Under the pieces are notes generated by a model, which ran no database searches, had not been told where the DNA came from, and was given only the letters and a program-made list of their open reading frames with translations. From assembly GCF_029962835.1 (NCBI RefSeq), contig NC_080583.1:67131158-67195157 (forward strand): a DNA stretch of 64,000 nt, given 5' to 3'. Of the stretch, positions 51,043-63,957 are shown piece by piece. The DNA comes from Magnolia sinica. Taxonomy: Eukaryota; Streptophyta; Magnoliopsida; Magnoliales; Magnoliaceae. Position 1 is the first letter of the stretch. Every line of letters starts with the position of its first letter. A program made the translations under genes and the position numbers.

Positions 51043-51950
51043 CTATTAAGTCCCATAATTTAAAATTTAGTAGCATTCGTGATTTTTTTATTTTTTTTAA
51101 ATTAACTTTTGGGAGATGATGCTCAAAAGATTTTAAAACTAATAATATGAATCATTGCAGGGTATTGTTGGGTGTGTAAGGTGAAGTAGAAGGGGTCACA
51201 ATACAAGTGCTACAATGACGATGGGAACCAAACCAAGGGGACCGGCCTAGATCAATGGCTAAGATTGAGTAGGAAAGTTGGATAGGCTTTGGTGTGTGTG
51301 TGTGTGTAAGAGAGGGTAGATATAGCCCAAAATATTTTGAAAGAGAGTAGTACCATTGGTACTTACCCACTAGGGGTCAGACAAGCGGGCCCCAAGATGA
51401 CCCATATCCAATAGGTATTTGCATCAATCAGTTTTAAAATAGTGAAAATTAGCAAGATAATATCTCCTAAAACCTACCTTAGCAACAAGAATCATCAAGT
51501 AAAAATCCACCTAAGCAATGAGATGCAGCTCTTTATAAATGTTTTTCAAGTTTGTCTGGTGGTCTTGGCAAGTTCCCAATTCTTTGGTAGATTTCGGGGA
51601 TCCATGTCGGGAAACCCGGTGACCATTTTGAAGCGCGACAACAAATCTTGGAAATTTCTCAAGATGGGCAATTTCTTGGGAGATTTTTAGATTTTGACGT
51701 TTTTCTAGCTATACTATCAGGAAATTTCATAGAAAACAAAATTAACCAAATATTTATTATATAATTTTAAATTTTAAAATGTTTGTGTAATGATTTATTT
51801 GTAATTTTAAATATTTCATGGTAATATCATGAGAAATTAAAAACTTCCCCTACTTTGAAAATCTCACAGTATTATATTTTGCTTGATTCTTTTTATGAAA
51901 ATATTGCATGATTTTCAAAAGCTCAAAAATATTTGTTAGTTTTGAGAAGC
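51043..51950. other. Upstream of the last recognised CSL exon; no 5' exon seen
   Basis: The sequence expected to hold earlier CSL exons shows none that I can recognise. It includes a (GT)9-like run near 51,292-51,308 and AT-rich DNA after 51,700. Confidence 0.4.
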
Positions 51951-52910
51951 ATCCAATCACATGCCTCAACTGGTTTGAAGAAAAAATAAAGAAAGAAAGA
52001 AAATATCATATTCAAAGGTCCTCTGCTTTCTATGTGTAGGATAGTCTGACCAGAGATATTGAAATCGTGGTCACCTGTGGTTTGAGATTCAAATCATGTT
52101 CATATGATGCCAATAGAAAAATCAAAAGGGGCTAATCAGATCATTTATTACTGTTGCCGTTGTTGTTGCAGTAATCATTATTCGGGTCCTAGAAAATTCA
52201 CACCCAAGTGGGTTGTGAAGAGGAATATGTGACCTTAGAGGTTTATTTGAGTGGAAATGGTAAATCAAAGGACCAAGCCTCCTGTATGAGCTCTATTGTT
52301 GAAAGGATTTCAGCCTCATACGTGATTTAATAGTTAAATTAGAGGAATCTAGCCTCATTTTGTGCTTTATTGTAAAATCTGAGGATTTAACCTCATTTAT
52401 TTTGGTACTCTAAGCTTTAAAGTTGCTGAACTTAATATCACTTGTTTAGAGCGTAGATCATCATTGGTCATTCATGTTTTCATTATATCTTTTGAATGAC
52501 CTTTTATTTGCATTCTTCATGTTTTTAATGTTAACATGCATCCCTAACCCTTTGTTAGTATAGGCTTTATAATTGCAAATATTTGACTTATAAAGTTGGT
52601 TCATTCATGATTTTATTGGTATATTTGTTTTGGACTAACCCTTCATCAAATACTAATAAAAAGGAGGATAGAGATCAAATCCTACCAAAACAATGTATTT
52701 TCTTATGTAGGGTTTGTTGGTTGCGTTACAAGTTTGATTGGGGAAGTAATTTAGGGGCAGCATTGCAACATTACATGTCTTAGTGTATCAAGTTGTAAAT
52801 TTTTATATTTGACATGTAATTTTTGTTTAGTCGTTTTGGTATGTCATTGGTATGGACAATGGCATTGTCTTAAGTTAGGTTTTTGTCACGTAATTGACAA
52901 AGGGGGAGAT
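51950..52910 (+). mobile_element. Probable 3' interior of the SIRE-like Copia element
   Basis: Ends with GACAAAGGGGGAGAT, a good polypurine tract, immediately before the LTR that starts at 52,911. The left limit is uncertain and no conserved domain was recognised. Fossil. Confidence 0.5.
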
Positions 52911-53237
52911 TGTTAGTGTACTCATTTTACCACCCTGGTTTGTCAATCATGTAAGTTGTTGTGTCGAGAAGTTGGTTGAGCCTTTAGAAAGTGAAGACCG
53001 AAGACACAAGCAAAGACGAAGCATCAAGGAAGCAAGCATAGGTAAATAGGTGCCTTGGTGACCCTAACCCTTGACCACAATAACCCTATAACCTTAAGAT
53101 GATCTTGACCCAATAGGAATATAAATTTGATCATCCCTTAGCCTTGGGAGACCAAGAAAAACATGATAAAGAATGATAGAAGAAGTGCAAATCTTCTATG
53201 TAAAAGATAGCCCAAAACAACATATTCCAGGCAATGT

Positions 53238-53625
53238 TCGATGGCATTGAGCTACCATCGAACGATCTTCGATGTCCAACAACCAAGCTGGATTTTGGCT
53301 AAAAATCCAAAGCATCGAGGATCCTTTAATGGCATTGAAACTTAAGTTTCAATGTCATCGAAGTCCACTTAATGGCATCGATTTGAGATTCGAAATTATC
53401 CAGAAAGATTTTTGGAATTTTTCTTTGATTCTCTTGATGGCATCGAAGCCACTTTGATGACATAGAAACATGATGTTCAATGCAATCGAAGGTTGGGTCG
53501 ATGCAATCAAAATGGGTACAGATTTGTCCAGCAAGCAAACATCATTTTTGTCTAAAAATTTTGATGGCAACGGGGAGCCCTTCGATGACATCGAAGGAAT
53601 CCTCGATGGCATCGACAGAGCCATT
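53238..53625. repeat. GATGGCATCGAAG-type repeat array
   Basis: Counterpart of the array at 35,360-35,820 in the paired LTR, with ATGGCATCGA and ATGACATCGA words. Confidence 0.8.
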
Positions 53626-54476
53626 TTCTGCCCATTTTTTTTTACTGTTGGAGCTCGAATCTTTTATAAACGAGAATCGGTTCTTAGTTTTTTTATTTTA
53701 TTTTTTTTATTTTTTTATATGGGTTTTAGAGCAAACAGAGGTAAGGTGATCCAATACACATATCCTCCATTCCTTGCCTCCATTCCTTGAGTTCCAAGCA
53801 ATCTCCCTTGAGATTTCAACTCTTATGAGGATTCAAACCTCACCATTGGAGATGTGCTTGAACTCCTCAATTTCCTAGAGATTAGACTTAAGCATCTTTG
53901 GTAAATCATTGTCCAGATCTTCCAAGAGACCCATCTAGTTGAATCCCCTAGGATATAAAAAAAAAAAAAAAACTACCCATTAGTTGTAAGAGATTCAACC
54001 CACTCCTATCACCTTGGGCATCTCAAAGGAACATCTACTAAAAGGTGGTGATCCTGGAGCTGAAGCCTTGGCAAAGCTATGACAACATGATCAGGGGAGC
54101 ATCGGGGAGTTGATTAAAGTATGGGAGAGCGGATATCAAGTGTTGAGGGTCAAATATTGCATATTAGACCCCAATTATTACCTAATTTTACGAACATGAT
54201 ACTGTTTAACGCCCTATTTTAATCATGTTTGTGCTGCAAGGTGAATTTAGGAGCCTGTACTGAAAAAGGGTACTAAAAGCATGAATTTAAGGCTCAAAAA
54301 TCACCAAGGTAAGGGACGGACCCTAGGGGACAGAGATCAAAGAATTTACACGCCAAAGATCCGAGAAAATCAAGCAATTCACGCTAAAGAGGCTTGAAAG
54401 TCGTCCTGAATGCAAGATTACAGGGTTCCCACCATCCATTTGGCTCGAAACGTTATATCTAGCTTGAGGACCCTAA

Positions 54477-55025
54477 GGGCATGTTTGATTTCCGGGTGAA
54501 ATGGTAAATACCGTGTAAAAAAATAATTATTATTTCCCTGTGCATTTATATCATACCTGATTTGACTGCTTACTTTTTGGCACAAAAACTAAGAATATTG
54601 CAAAATATCCGTGGGTCCCACTATGATGCATTTTGCTTATCCACACCATTCATCCATTATTCCAGTTGAATTTATAGCATGAGTAAAAAAATGAGGCATA
54701 TCCAAAACTCAAGTGGACCATGTCATACGAAAAAGGAAATTGAATACTGACCGTTAAAAACTTTGTGGGGCCACTATTTCTTTTGGCGTGGGCCACTTGA
54801 GTATTGAATCTACTTCATTTTTTGTCTCATGCTTCAAAATATTGTAGTAAAACAGATGGACGGAATGGATATATCATATGCATTATCATGCGGTTCAAAA
54901 ATTAAAAATACCTCTTTTGAACCAATTTTAAAGACACGAATTCCTATGAATTTTCAAACACATGAAATAGGGGGAATTACCGTTTACCGTGTATTTACCA
55001 TCTCTTTGAAAAATCAAACAGGCCC
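54477..55025. mobile_element. Tourist-like MITE nested in the solo LTR
   Basis: Left end GGGCATGTTTGATTT and right end AAATCAAACAGGCCC form 15-base terminal inverted repeats with one mismatch, continued inward by GGTAAATAC..GTATTTACC. TAA lies on both sides (54,474-54,476 and 55,026-55,028). It is 549 bases and fits PIF/Harbinger Tourist MITEs. The open frame inside it (54,829-55,167) crosses the right end and is not a gene. Confidence 0.8.
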
Positions 55026-56401
55026 TAAATTAACCGTACATATCGAATTTCAGCCATTGGATCCTTGTGGAAGTAGCCCAACGGACAAATCAACTCACAA
55101 TTCACTGATCTGGGGCCCACCTGATATCTGGATATGCTTCAATGTTGGACTCAACCCCTATAATTAGATAAGAAAATGATTGGATGGTGTGGATGCCTTC
55201 AGAACACTACCATGGACACTGAAATATACATGTCTTACCCCTAATCACTCTAGAAAACCACCTTGCATTCATCCATTTACAAAACTGACAGTACAATCAC
55301 CCAGATACATGACTAGAATACCAACCATCAAGTCTTCCTATTTTTAGCATGTCATCTGAACCTCCATCGTATGTGGATCCCCCAAACGAGCCACCTGAAT
55401 ATCATAATAAATCGATCATTTCGAAGATCTTAGGGTGCATTCCAAGACCACCGGCTAACTTCCCTATCAGGTGTATAAAACATTGTTTTTAGACTTCGAA
55501 GTGGTATTGTCCGTTAAAAAGACATCCGAGTCATTTATGAGTGATCAAGGCTCAAATTTAGGCGTTAGAAAGAGCGTGAAAAATAACGAGTACTGGTGAA
55601 ATTTTGTCTCATTTGCAGTGTAGTCAGGAGATACGGATGGCAGAAGATTTGACAAAAGAAGGGATAGAATTGTAATTAAGGGGGATGCCAAGTGCATGGC
55701 ACTGTTGAACAATTTCAATGGAAGTTTTAACGGTGAGTATTCTCGCTACTTGGTGGGACCATGCGGTCCACCTGATTAATTAAACCACTTCGTTTTTTAT
55801 AGAGTTTCCTAAAATGGCATGACAAACCGGATAGGCAAAACAGATCTTCAGAATAAACATGTACGTGGGCCCACATGATACCACAGCCAATTACGTAACT
55901 TTGTTACATGGCTTCAGGAATGTGTAACGGTTGTTGGGAAACGTCTACTTATCACATGAATTGTGGCCCATCTAGAACTCAGATCTGCCCCATCTTTTGG
56001 GTCATGGCCTAAAATGACCCTATGAAAGCGGTGAAGGGCATGGATTCCCCGAGAGACCATCACAAGTGGACCCCACCCAAAACAACTAATAAATCAAAGT
56101 CGGCAAACTTTACGTAAACTTTCCGCATAGCCACCAAATCGAGTAGGTTTCACTGCACCTTCATGCTTCGTTTGTGGGCCACCTGATCAATAGATTCGCT
56201 CCAACTTTTGGCCCATGTCGCAACACAACCTCCTCATGCTAATGCAGGGAGTGAATTTTCCCAAGCAACAATGATTGTGGACCCCACCGATTACGCAATC
56301 CATCCGCGACCGATTCTCTCTCTATTTTGCTACGCAGGAAACAGAGCTACGTGAGCTCAACCGACCACACAATCCAGCAACCCTGACTCCCTATGGACCC
56401 T

Positions 56402-56406
<5 letters not shown>

Positions 56407-56448
<42 letters not shown>
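56407..56448 (+). repeat. (GA)n microsatellite
   Basis: Forty-two bases of GA repeats next to a TATATAG box inside the solo LTR. Confidence 0.95.
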
Positions 56449-56450
<2 letters not shown>

Positions 56451-59400
56451 TAGAGCAAGTGATCTGGGACGTGAAGAATCAAGACGTGGGAGAGAGCTGG
56501 CCGGCTAGGGAGTTTTTTCTCCCTCCTTAGTTTTTTTTTTTTTTTTCTTTTCCTTTCATGTTTTTCTTGGGTTTTAGCATGATCATGTCTAGCTAAACCT
56601 CTTAGCTAGGGCTAAGAGGTGAAGCTTGTAGCGTGATGGGTAGATTTCTATGGCTTTGATTCATGTTTTATGAATTCTCTTTGATTATAGTTGGATATTA
56701 AGGAATGCTTTCAGTTTTTAATAGTTTGTTGTGACTTAAATTACAATGGATCTGCGATAGCTTTGAGCATGTTCTTAGCATTATAGGGATTGTCAATTTA
56801 GGAGTCTCTGTTGTTCACCATTGTCTCCTAGGCATGGTTAGATGATGGAATTCTTCCTAACATTCATACATCCCTCAGATTGATTGTGGATTGGTTAAAT
56901 TTTGTTGTTTGCTTTGTCTCATGGGCATGGTTTTGTGATGGAATCAATTCTAATTCTCATACCTCTCATCTCTTGAAAACTAGATCAAAGGAAGTTCATA
57001 GTTAATTTTAATTAATTATCTTCCTACTGGATGAAGATAGGACTCTGATTCCAGTTGTGTTCTTGAATCAAGCATAGATCTCGCTGATCTCTACAAGTGG
57101 ATCCTTGGCACCCTAGTTTTCCACCTTTGGATTTTACAAATTTTAGTTAAATATTTCACCATTATTCTTTTAAATTTTCTTGATTTAGATTACATCTTCA
57201 CCTAGTTCTAGTTCAAGTTACTTTTAGATTATGTACAAGGTTCAGTCCCTGTGGATTCGACCTTGATCTTACCGACATTGTTACTACATCGCAACCCTAT
57301 ACTTGGGGTGGTGAACATCAAGCAACCTAAGAGGAGCATCAAAAGGGACTCAATCCGACAAGTAAGTGTCGTATGTAAGAATTTGTGTTTGTACTCCTTC
57401 CTTGTGTAGGTTAGAGTGCAAGAGTTTGTGTTCAAACTCACCTAGGTTCTTTTGTAGAACCTTAGCTCTTCCGTAGGGCGTAAATTTCGTGGTTCTTGTG
57501 TAGGACCTAGGTTATTGGTTAGCCGAAGGAAAAACTAGCTTAAGTCCTTGTGTAGGCCTCCAATGGGAGAATACATGTCTAGTCCAGGAGTAGGACCTTT
57601 ACTCTTGTGTAGGGCATAAATTTTAGGTTCAACATTAAGACATTGGCCTTTGTGTAGGGCTTAAACCATCAGGTTCTTGTGTAGGACCTTGTCTCTTTAT
57701 GTAGGGCCTAAATTGTCGGGTTCGGGAATAGAACCATTGCTCTTGTGTAGGGCATAAAGTTTAGAGTTCTTGTGTAGGGCTGTAAAGGTTTGAGGTGAAC
57801 CTAATTTAAAACCTCCGATAATGAAATCCGGTATAGTCATGGGTTAAGTGCGTCCACCGGGAGTAGAGTAAGCAAGTAGCCGAACTATTATACAAGCTTG
57901 TGTTTAGGAGTGTCATTTATGCAATTATTTAATTATGCTTGTGAGTTTGAATGTTTACATTTTACATGAATGATTAAATGAATGCTTCGAGTTGATAGGT
58001 AGCACATCCCACACACACATGTTCACTAGCATTTTATAGACTAGTTGCTTATTCGTAAATCTTTTGTAATCTATGTGATTGGACCCTCTATTGGCTTGGA
58101 AGCCTCAGAGTTATATTGCCGTAGTTTAATTTAGGCAATCTCAATTTTAATAGGTATAATTTTTAAAATTGTTCACACCCCCCCCCCAAACGCAGGACAC
58201 ATCCTTCATTCTCTAGCTCCGTCAAGCTTCCGCACTTAACAATTCCATCTAGCGTTTGGGAAGAATGGAAAATGTATGGATTAGGTTAGATGGAATTGCA
58301 TTTGGTCCCCCTTAGATTATAAGCACTATAGCATTGCTTCCCGCCCTACCATTTGAAATTTTTTTGAAAAGATTTATTGATGTCAGCAAGCTGTTCTATG
58401 GCCCCTCCATGATGTATGGGCTATATCCACACTGTCTACCTATTTTTAGATATCGTTCTAGGGCATGGCCCCGAAAATTAGGCAAATGTAAAACTTAAGT
58501 GGACCTCACCATAGAAAGCAGTGGGGATTAAACGCCTATCGTTGAAAACTTCTTGGGGGCTACTAAAGTTTTGGTTCAAGTTGATATTTGTGTTTTCCCT
58601 TCATCCAGATCCGTTTGACCTTATGAACAGGTTCGATGGAAAATAAACATCACGGTGGACCTTAGGAAGATTTCAACGGTGGGCATCATTGTCCCCACTG
58701 CTTTCTATGTTGTGGTCCACATATGCTTTGGTTTGCCTCATGTTTTTGCCCATGCCATAAAATGAGGTTGTAAAACGGATGGACGGTACGGATATAACAC
58801 ATACATGTTATTCTCAATGGTTCCAAATGTTGGTTAGTATATCTATTCAATGGCCAACAAACGAACGACTGAATACCACCATGACACAAACATGATATGG
58901 AGTTATGTTTGTCCCATGGTAATAGGGGACAATCCGTGCCACATGCAATAATTATATTTTTCTAATCCCATACCACCTAATCTCATCTAATACCATGTGC
59001 CAAACACCCCCTAAATGTCTCTAAGTTTTGGAATATGTGGGTGCACGACATTGAATATTATATTCGGAAAAAAAATAAATTTGATGGGTAACACCCAAGG
59101 ACGTGCAACACCCGAGTATTGGAGGTCAAGGTGTTACGGGACCCTCCTAATATTGAGGACCTGTCAATTCTTCCCACCATATCCAATCATATCATCGAGA
59201 AGGGCCTACACTGGTCGTTGTGATTCAGGGGGAAATGGTCGAGTCTAAACCAGTAACGAGGGCAAGAGCCGTGTCCCTTCATGAAATTTGTAGAGAGGAT
59301 ATTGTAGACATCCCACCTAGGTTTGTTAAGCTGATTTGAGCCCAACAGAACCCCCAACCTTATCCAAACCCAAGCCCAAGCCCAATTCAAAGCCCAGTTG

Positions 59401-59701
59401 AAGTCCAAGCTAGGGCCCATTAGCATTAGCTCCACAATAAAGCAAAGGAAAGCAAACCAGAGGGTAACCTAGACCACACCTAGGATCCCAACCAAAATTG
59501 GGACCCATCCTTGGAAGTCCCGCTTGGGGTAAAATGACCCATTTACTCTTAGTTTTTCATCGAATTATGTCCCATACCAAGCCCCTTAGCCAATAAGGTG
59601 TCATAATGTGGCACACCCATGCCCTCGGCCAATCACATCCCTTAGAGCCTCCTTTAGCCCATAGACTTTCCAAAAATCACCAAATGCCACCCCAAAATAA
59701 T

Positions 59702-59710
59702 TATAAATAC
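59702..59710 (+). promoter_or_regulatory. Possible TATA box, copy 2
   Basis: TATAAATAC, the counterpart of 43,448 in copy 1, with the same pyrimidine-rich leader after it. Confidence 0.3.
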
Positions 59711-60758
59711 CACTTCTCTTTTCATTTTCAAATCATCCTCTATTGACCAAGCTTCTTCTTCCATCCTTAAGGAAGTGAAAAAGAGAGAGGGATAGTGGGT
59801 CTAACCCATCAATCCACCAACTAGATGAGAAGAGTGTAAGAGAGGAAGCCTTCTAACCTTAGGTCAGTCCGATCAAGCCTAAAATCCAACCAGCCACTAG
59901 AAAGGATGATCTAACTCGCTCCAATCACATCCCTTAGAGCCTCCTCTGGTTTAAAGTTTCTACATGGCTTAGCCAACTGCGAAAATTTGAGGTAACTATC
60001 TACTGGTGACTCTGAGACAAATATAAAATACCAAGTCGCAATTATACAAGAAAACTTGAAAAATCCCTTGTGAGCATGTTCCATCTACCATTCGGCGTTC
60101 ATAGATGCCTTTTAGCAAGCTGTTGTTGGTGGAGATGAGCTCTATTATTCGTCCACACTTTATCTCACTTCTGGAGTGGTGGCAGCCTCTGTAAAAATTC
60201 AACGGTAGAACCTATAAAAAAAATTTGAACAGTGCATGCCTCTCTCTTAGTTGTTTCCGTTGATTTGGACTAGCATAATCACATTTTAGCCTTATTTCAC
60301 CTTGGATATAATTTTGGATGACACATCTAATGGTTGTAGTGAATTTCTTGTAAACATATTAGTGGGCCATGTAAAAAATCAAAGGTGGGTGTCCCTTTCC
60401 CAAACTATTTTCCTTCAAATGGCCCACTTCAATTAAAGACAAGGCCAATTTTTAGACCCCATGGTTAAAATAGGATGACTCACCTGGTGATCAATCAGGG
60501 TGAATTTCACTTGGATCCTTACTCTCTGGTGGTAGACTTTCAGGAGTATCAACACCCGGTCAAGGGTTCGAGTATCCATAGGTGGTGAAATCCCACTGCG
60601 GCGTGAGTGTGTGTGCATGTGTATAAAATTTTAAAAAAAAAAAATTAAAAAAAAAAAAGAGGAAAAGGGTGGATTTCACTTAAACTTCACTGGGGAGCTC
60701 ACTTCAGCCAGCCACCCCCTCAAAACTGTACATGAGGCCTCTTGTGGACTGGTGTGCT

Positions 60759-60775
60759 ACACACACACACACATA

Positions 60776-60811
<36 letters not shown>

Positions 60812-60829
60812 TATGTGTGTGTGTGTGTG
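60759..60829 (+). repeat. Symmetric (AC)n(TA)n(GT)n microsatellite
   Basis: Reads ACACACACACACACATATGTAC, TA repeats, then GTACATATGTGTGTGTGTGTG, nearly a perfect palindrome of about 70 bases. Copy 1 has only a short CACACACACACGTGTGTG at 44,449-44,466. Confidence 0.9.
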
Positions 60830-61453
60830 AGAAAAACATAGTGTGCATACATTTACATACACATTCACATTACCTACAAAATGTACAATTAAAAGAATAA
60901 TTAAAATACAGAAAGCATTCAATATTTGGTACATAAATCAAAGATAGGATGGCTAGGATCTTCTAGTCTGTTAGATAGTCGCACAATGGTCAATCCACTG
61001 TGAGGTACATCAGACCAATTGGTGTGGATAACAGGACCATGACCAAACTTGTGCAGATTGAAAATAGAGGAGTCTCGTAGTGTATATAACAACTGATTGC
61101 AGAGTTGATCATTCGGGCCTTTTAATTCATAGATGTGGATCTTGGACCTATGAATGGGGATATTCCCGATACTCACAAAGAAAAAAGGAAGTGACTTAGA
61201 CAAAAAGAAAAATGACTTGGACAAAAAGAAACGAAGTGACTTAGATAAACCAAAGGTTGAGAATCACTCAAGTCCTCAGTGAAATCACTAATGTTACAAT
61301 AATTTTAGGATCTTCTGATATTCCTTCTTGCTCAAAATCATGACACAGTAGTACATTGAGAAAGTAATATACTAGATTATGATGAAAGAAAACCAGCATT
61401 CCGCAAAACATTTACAAGTACATCCAGGCCCGCAAAATACAATTAGAAATTCA

Positions 61454-63957
61454 TCATATGAAAGGTGAAAATAGAGATAACAGAGCAAGTGCCAGCCCCA
61501 TCGAATATATAGTTATAGACGTCGGCATCCGACCTTTATCCTTCCTGAAGAACATGGCTTCATATAACGGCACACTAATTAAGCTTATATAACCTGAGAT
61601 AATAATCTGTAGGGCCATATGATCGAAGATAGCCCATCCGCCTGTTGTGACCATAATCATCATTGCCTTGAGGAAATAGAAGAGGTTGAGTAGAGAGAGT
61701 GTTGTTGGGGGAATGAACATGGGGGAGGCAACCGCGAATTCCATCAATTCTTTCTTGTACCTCTTCAGTGCTTCTTCGTCGATGACTTTGCTAGTAATCT
61801 CAAAACCGGCCTCCGAAATGCCGAGATATTTTAAGATTATGACCATAACCGAAAAAAGGTAGGAAGAAGAACCTTTCATCATCCACATTCGAGTCTCATT
61901 CCACCACATCTTCATTGTTCCTTTAGCCAAAATCAATTCACCCAGACTGAAGATGTGGGAAGCAATGCCCAAGAAAGCAAACACCTTGAACCATGGATCA
62001 GAGGCCTGGAAAATGAATAATAGAGGGCTATTAGATTTTTGGGCTATGGACCATCTAGATTATGGCTCACAGATAAATAGTACTATGGTTCACCAATATC
62101 TAAAATCAACTAAGGAAAGCTGATCAGATCCCTTGGAGTTTTATATAGGCCTGATTGGATTCGGCTATGGCATTCAGTCTTATTGGGTTCAGTTTCAAGC
62201 ATGATTTAGGATTTAGCATGGGTTTGGTCCGGAAAAGGATTCAAATGGCTCAAATGGACCCATGTCTATCCAATTTGTATTGGGAAGTGCTGAGATTAAC
62301 CCACAGTGAACATTTTGGGCATGTTTGGATAGACAGAATCCATGCCGAAATGGAAATTGTTTTCTATTGACATACAAGATAGGTTGTATGGATATATGGA
62401 TTCCAAACTATTGTTTTCAAAGACAGAAAATGTTTGGCATAAAAAATAAGGTAGCTGTTGCAGGATTCCACTTAAAATCTAAACAGGTGCCCCCATTTTT
62501 GCAATCTAATTTTTTTAGGATGGCCATGGAAATTATCACTGGGTAATCATTACATTACCCAAAAAATCCAAACACGAACCACGTTTTCAAACACAGCATT
62601 AGAGAAGGTGTTTGAAGGATAAAGTTGGAAGTTAGAGAGAGGAAAGGAAGGGTACAACTTACCTTAGGGAAGATTGGGATGTCATTGGCAGCAGCCAAAG
62701 GGAGAAAGAGTGCATAACAGACCATGGGCAGACACCAGAGGGCCCAGAGGGTGTAAAAACTGTAGCACATGATCTGGCCAAGCTTCAAGCGTCCAACACC
62801 ATGTGTCCAAGGGCAGTAGTCGGAAAGGAAGATCTCAAGCAAGCCAGTCGACCATCTCTTGTGTTGAATGAGGGTGTCGTTGGTGTTAACTGGGGGAAAA
62901 CCCAAGTAAGCTGTCCTCTTTGGGCTGCAGAAAACTGATTGCCAACCCCTTGACTGCAAAACCACGCCTGTGAACACATCCTCTACAGCGCATCCATACA
63001 TCAATCCCATCTGGTGAAAAAGAAAAAAAAAAAAAAAAAACTTTAATAACCTCAGACAGACAATAAGTGACATTGTTTTTCTTACTAAAGATGAATTGAT
63101 TTTTTTTTTTTCTTCTTGAGTAGTAGATGCATGATGTTTTCCCTGCTTCCAAAGCATGTGATGTAATAGGATGACGAAACTATGCAATCCTCACCCCAAG
63201 GATTTATGGAATAGGGAAAGGAACAAAATGAAATGGGTGGAGGTAGTAAGAAAAGACTTAGGGCCTGTTTGGATCCCACCAAATAAGTTACTTTTTTCTA
63301 CTTACAGCTGTAGATAAGTAAGTTCGTTTATGGTTAGTTATGAGTTTCGTTTATGATTAGTTATAAGTAACTTTTTTACTTAAAATTACTTAATCACTTC
63401 AGTTAATTTTTTTTCAGCTTTTCTACTTTGCATAAGTTGCTGAAGAGAGGCATCAGGAGAGGAAAAAGAGAGGAGAAGACCCCTTTAATGTCCTATAGTA
63501 TAAATAAAGATACGGTCATTGATGAAGTGGAATAGCAGAATAAGATTCATATAGCTGACCTCAGTTAGTTGAGATAAGGCTAAAATGATAAAGATGATGA
63601 TGATGATGATTTGGGTTTCAATTCTTACAAGTGAAGTTCATGGTTTAGGCTAGTGATTAGTTGATCCTCACTATTAGTAAAATATATGGCAAAAATCTCT
63701 TAGATCGAATGGTGATGCAAGAAGAGTGGGCCAGACAAATTTGATGGCCTAGATCAATTATCAAACTCTCCTTGCGTACAATGTGCACCACAACATGATG
63801 CAAATGAGATGATTTGGCCTTGGCAAGAAGGGAATTATAAGTAGAGGGATCTAATGCCTTACATCCTTGCCCCATGGTTTGCCATTCTCGTAAGTGCAAC
63901 TTGATAGAGCCTTGGCCTTTGCTTCCAACTCTCTCCAGCTCTCATTACCTCCAGCTA
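61454..63957 (-). CDS. Cellulose synthase-like protein (CSLE/CSLG type), copy 2, 3' part
   Basis: Three minus-strand exons of a family 2 membrane glycosyltransferase. Exon 63,957-63,863 encodes NGKPWGKD. Exon 63,010-62,663 encodes GLMYGCAVEDVFTG, with the VED catalytic motif, then NTNDTLIQHKRW, the QxxRW acceptor-binding motif, and the first C-terminal membrane segments (LWALWCLPMVCYALFLPLA). Exon 62,005-61,454 encodes SDPWFKVFAFLG, WWNETRMWMM, several more membrane segments and RKDKGRMPTSITIY, ending in TGA. All three have GT-AG borders (exon starts after AG; GTAAGG and GTAAGT donors), agree in phase and stay open, unlike copy 1. The 5' exons lie beyond the window. The sugar made is not deducible; CSLE/CSLG products are poorly known, and CSLM/CSLG relatives have roles in saponin glucuronidation in some plants. 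Confidence 0.9.

Larger units (their letters stand above)
54141..57317 (+). mobile_element. Solo LTR (Tat/Ogre-like Gypsy style), perfect TCAAG duplication
   Basis: Starts TGTTGAGGGTCAAATATTGC and ends ACTTGGGGTGGTGAACA, flanked by TCAAG at 54,136-54,140 and 57,318-57,322. The left copy of the Copia LTR is uninterrupted at this place (near 36,272). It is 3,177 bases. It carries a nested MITE, a GA microsatellite at 56,407-56,448 and a TATATAGAGAG box just before it. The end CTACATCGCAACCCTATACTTGGGG is shared with the block ending at 14,831. Lineage assignment is from style only. Confidence 0.85.
52911..58241 (+). mobile_element. SIRE-like Copia 3' LTR, split by a solo LTR
   Basis: Starts TGTTAGTGTACTCATTTTAC after a polypurine tract and ends CGCACTTAACA, next to the right half of the MITE. 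It is interrupted by the 54,141-57,317 insertion; without this it is about 2.15 kb. It pairs with 35,040-36,380. The flanks ATTAG (left LTR) and ATTCC (right LTR) are only a weak target duplication. Its tail at 57,460-57,790 is a TTGTGTAGGGC tandem array related to 5,500-5,860. Confidence 0.75.
35005..59011. mobile_element. Tourist-like (PIF/Harbinger) MITE split into two distant halves
   Basis: Left half 35,005-35,039 starts GGGGGTGTTTGGCTCATAG, preceded by TAA at 35,002-35,004. Right half 58,242-59,011 ends CATGTGCCAAACACCCCC, followed by TAA at 59,012-59,014. The ends are inverted repeats of each other over at least 35 bases, including the GTATTAGATG word. A TAA target duplication and GGG..TGTTTGG ends are typical of Tourist MITEs. 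Copia LTRs begin immediately inside both halves, so the Copia element appears to have inserted into the MITE. Confidence 0.7.

Noticed and set aside
51152-51370. Possible 5' CSL exon upstream of 51,042
   Set aside because: Its minus-strand translation contains no CSL motif and no suitable donor in phase was seen; it looks like intronic or repeat sequence.
60919-61224. Minus-strand 101-codon frame downstream of CSL copy 2
   Set aside because: The frame is not preserved in the duplicate copy at 44,560-44,870 and has no recognisable domain.
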